From NCBI GenBank assembly GCA_016208685.1, contig JACQXM010000062.1:1-64000 (forward strand): a stretch of 64,000 bases of DNA, given 5' to 3'. The DNA is from Planctomycetota bacterium (GTDB lineage Bacteria; Planctomycetota; Phycisphaerae; UBA1845). Below are positions 63,501-64,000 of the stretch, in pieces. Both the position numbers and the translations under genes were made by a program. The notes beneath the pieces were generated by a model. It did not search any database. It saw nothing but the letters and a program-made list of their open reading frames with translations, and had not been told where the DNA came from. Within the stretch, counting starts at the first letter, position 1. The number at the start of each line of letters is the position of its first letter.

Positions 63501-64000
63501 GGTCAACGCCCAGGTCTCCGATGCCGGTCTTGGCCGGTTCGACGATGGTCTGCGGCAATTGGGACCCCGGCCCGCCGGTAACGCCCGCGGGGACGCCCTG
63601 ACCGGGGATGGCCGGCGTGCGTGAGGTGCGGCCCTTGATCTCCTCCAACCCCAACCACTCCTTCAGCAGCGCCTCGACGTCCGTGGCATTGAGCTTCTTG
63701 AGCGGGATGATGCGGTGCACGTTGTCGATGGGTTTGGGCTGATCGATGATCGCCAGCAATTCCTCGATGGCCGAGTATTGACTGGTGTCGGCGCGGAAGA
63801 TCAAGGAGCGGTCGCGGGGATTGGGGTAGATGCGCACCATCGTGGGCGGAAGCTCGGGGATGGGCATCTGCGGTTGCTGCGGCTGCTGCCGACCCTGCTG
63901 CCCCGGTTGCTCGCCGGGCTTGCCGGGTTGCTGCTGCTGACCCTGTTGCTGTTGTTGCAACTGGCGTTGTTGCTGCTGCATCGCCCTTTGTTGCTGCTGA
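60511..64000 (-). CDS. Giant secretin-N-repeat protein without pore domain (partial)
   Basis: At least 1160 residues are visible; the frame is still open at the window edge and the Gln-rich N-terminal sequence continues into it, so the true start lies outside. After a Gln/Pro-rich region (to about 40 of the visible part) come about 13 secretin N-type modules, recognisable by segments such as SNAENNTILVMAPQRALD, NDKANALVVLGDPAVFAF, TPDANANQIIVQASESNL, AETTSNTVAVSASPENMK and KPDPRTNSLIVGGSPTLF. The protein ends with a Ser/Pro/Arg tail and shows no secretin pore. It is on the same strand as the complete secretin 500 bases downstream and shares its module type, so the two may stack into one structure; this is inference. 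Confidence 0.88.
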   Translation of the reverse strand, partial: QQQQRAMQQQQRQLQQQQQGQQQQPGKPGEQPGQQGRQQPQQPQMPIPELPPTMVRIYPNPRDRSLIFRADTSQYSAIEELLAIIDQPKPIDNVHRIIPLKKLNATDVEALLKEWLGLEEIKGRTSRTPAIPGQGVPAGVTGGPGSQLPQTIVEPAKTGIGDLGVDPQDIKISSNAENNTILVMAPQRALDYIENLIKDLENQDVADRVWKTYELKHADVDEVAEYLRSRFTRTGGGGARPKKGDATKPAEIAPSLTTATIIPYAPLRLVTVQATDEQITEIDAEIEKLDLPAEEEDIRTITLVNADAAVVAETLTAMFGGTRAATAVAGRGEKGGAVGATPGVKFIGEDGGRVLFYTAPERLHERIAAVVQELEEQSAGLMTPRVIQLQYAKPSTVADAIDAAYGAGGGARRPTRGARGAPPASAGASHLNITAHDASKRLFVLADDATFAQIESLAKLLDVPQKMEGFELRIYPLQYADARAVYTTMNKLITDYMRRLPQAQAAEPFSVEVNDKANALVVLGDPAVFAFVEDALKTIDTPANAATPPGVLMTVLKTASAQEVAGNINKLWSLKTVEGETPPAAEANLALNMVVVRGTQKQLDEIKRSFIDPLESQAGAAAITETITLKHALAEDVAESVMRFFEDKKKAAVTGAGRAAPQPPQDMTVVVTPDANANQIIVQASESNLAFIKERVAQLDRPEVAGGAAMATKVYSVNADPNAVVNLIREWTKNQQSQPGGATKRIAQKDQIVAVADAGTQTVVVTASESNHVRIKEVVASLNTEGVATKPQVKTIKLVYADAFAIQEAIGKLFKGDSRNPRDTVTAVAETTSNTVAVSASPENMKRVEEMIAALDTKEALVGEEVRVVTLLYSDATEIQTAMQDFLRKPGAGGGRGASADLVGDTRVSVLPQTNAVVISGVKEKVDRLEQLARSMDAEGQQGAVPQIIQLQHARVGQILPSLQEMFVEQRGGGGGKSKVAPPVIVANETLNALVAKAGPTDLAAIRAIVERLDTPENKGQTFRIIQIAAGVSVSNLAPMIEESINEGAVKLASGGRDRQPPTISVKPDPRTNSLIVGGSPTLFEEAEQMARALEKMGPQGNTATTILKTDNIPVEDIQRLIDQLTNPAVEGDRPTRSPSSGRRSPSSAPSRPRSQPQPSRP

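Overview
This window reads as a chromosomal segment of a GC-rich planctomycete (Planctomycetota, possibly a Phycisphaerae-like lineage; inferred from gene content only). Pointers are a fused SecD-SecF translocase of 1266 residues, several small membrane or secreted proteins ending in a CxxCGYxLxG...CPECG zinc ribbon, DUF6600 and DUF1570-type secreted proteins, a TsaC/low-molecular-weight phosphatase fusion, and two adjacent giant proteins built from more than ten secretin N-type repeats each. Genes are densely packed, use ATG, GTG and TTG starts, and often show a clear GGAGG-type ribosome binding site. No phage, insertion sequence or CRISPR array was recognised.

Layout. 0.7-6.5 kb: a family 4 glycosyltransferase, a HerA-type ATPase and two secreted proteins. 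6.9-10.7 kb: SecDF. 11.5-16.5 kb: a DUF2617-like protein, class I fructose-1,6-bisphosphatase, a DUF6600 protein and a secreted trypsin-like protease. 16.7-22.6 kb: a zinc-ribbon membrane protein, a YhaM-like HD exoribonuclease, then a tight cluster gcvPA / zinc-ribbon protein / gcvPB followed by a lipoate-protein ligase, consistent with glycine decarboxylase and its lipoylation. 22.8-30.9 kb: a selenocysteine tRNA (minus strand), a MazG-like pyrophosphohydrolase, two intramembrane proteases (M50 and rhomboid) with matching C-terminal tails, a LysM protein, ComF, a DUF2007 protein, an NAD-dependent epimerase and a small tail-anchored protein. 31.0-42.7 kb: an ATP-grasp enzyme, CinA, a secreted metallo-beta-lactamase-fold protein, RpiB overlapping a TsaC-phosphatase fusion, a methyltransferase, two tandem DUF1570-like zinc-protease-like proteins, a TPR glycosyltransferase-like membrane protein, Ogt and a VOC protein. 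42.9-48.5 kb: an ABC exporter operon with one ATPase and two pairs of FtsX/MacB-type permeases; one permease of the second pair is broken. 49.1-54.4 kb: cobalamin-dependent methionine synthase, a helical secreted protein and a DUF6941 protein. 54.6-64.0 kb: a lipoprotein, a 1534-residue secretin with about 11-13 N-type repeats, and a second giant repeat protein lacking the pore domain and cut by the window edge.

Intergenic DNA is unusually organised. A set of recurring modules sits almost only between genes: tandem 18-bp units, perfect short hairpins, a CATTCCA heptamer array, a 41-bp repeat on both sides of the secretin gene, and two further shared blocks. At one place these modules appear to supply the start codon and N-terminal residues of a lipoprotein.

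The most interesting items are the pair of poly-N-domain secretin proteins, the mosaic repeat family, the selenocysteine tRNA and the decaying duplication of ABC permeases.
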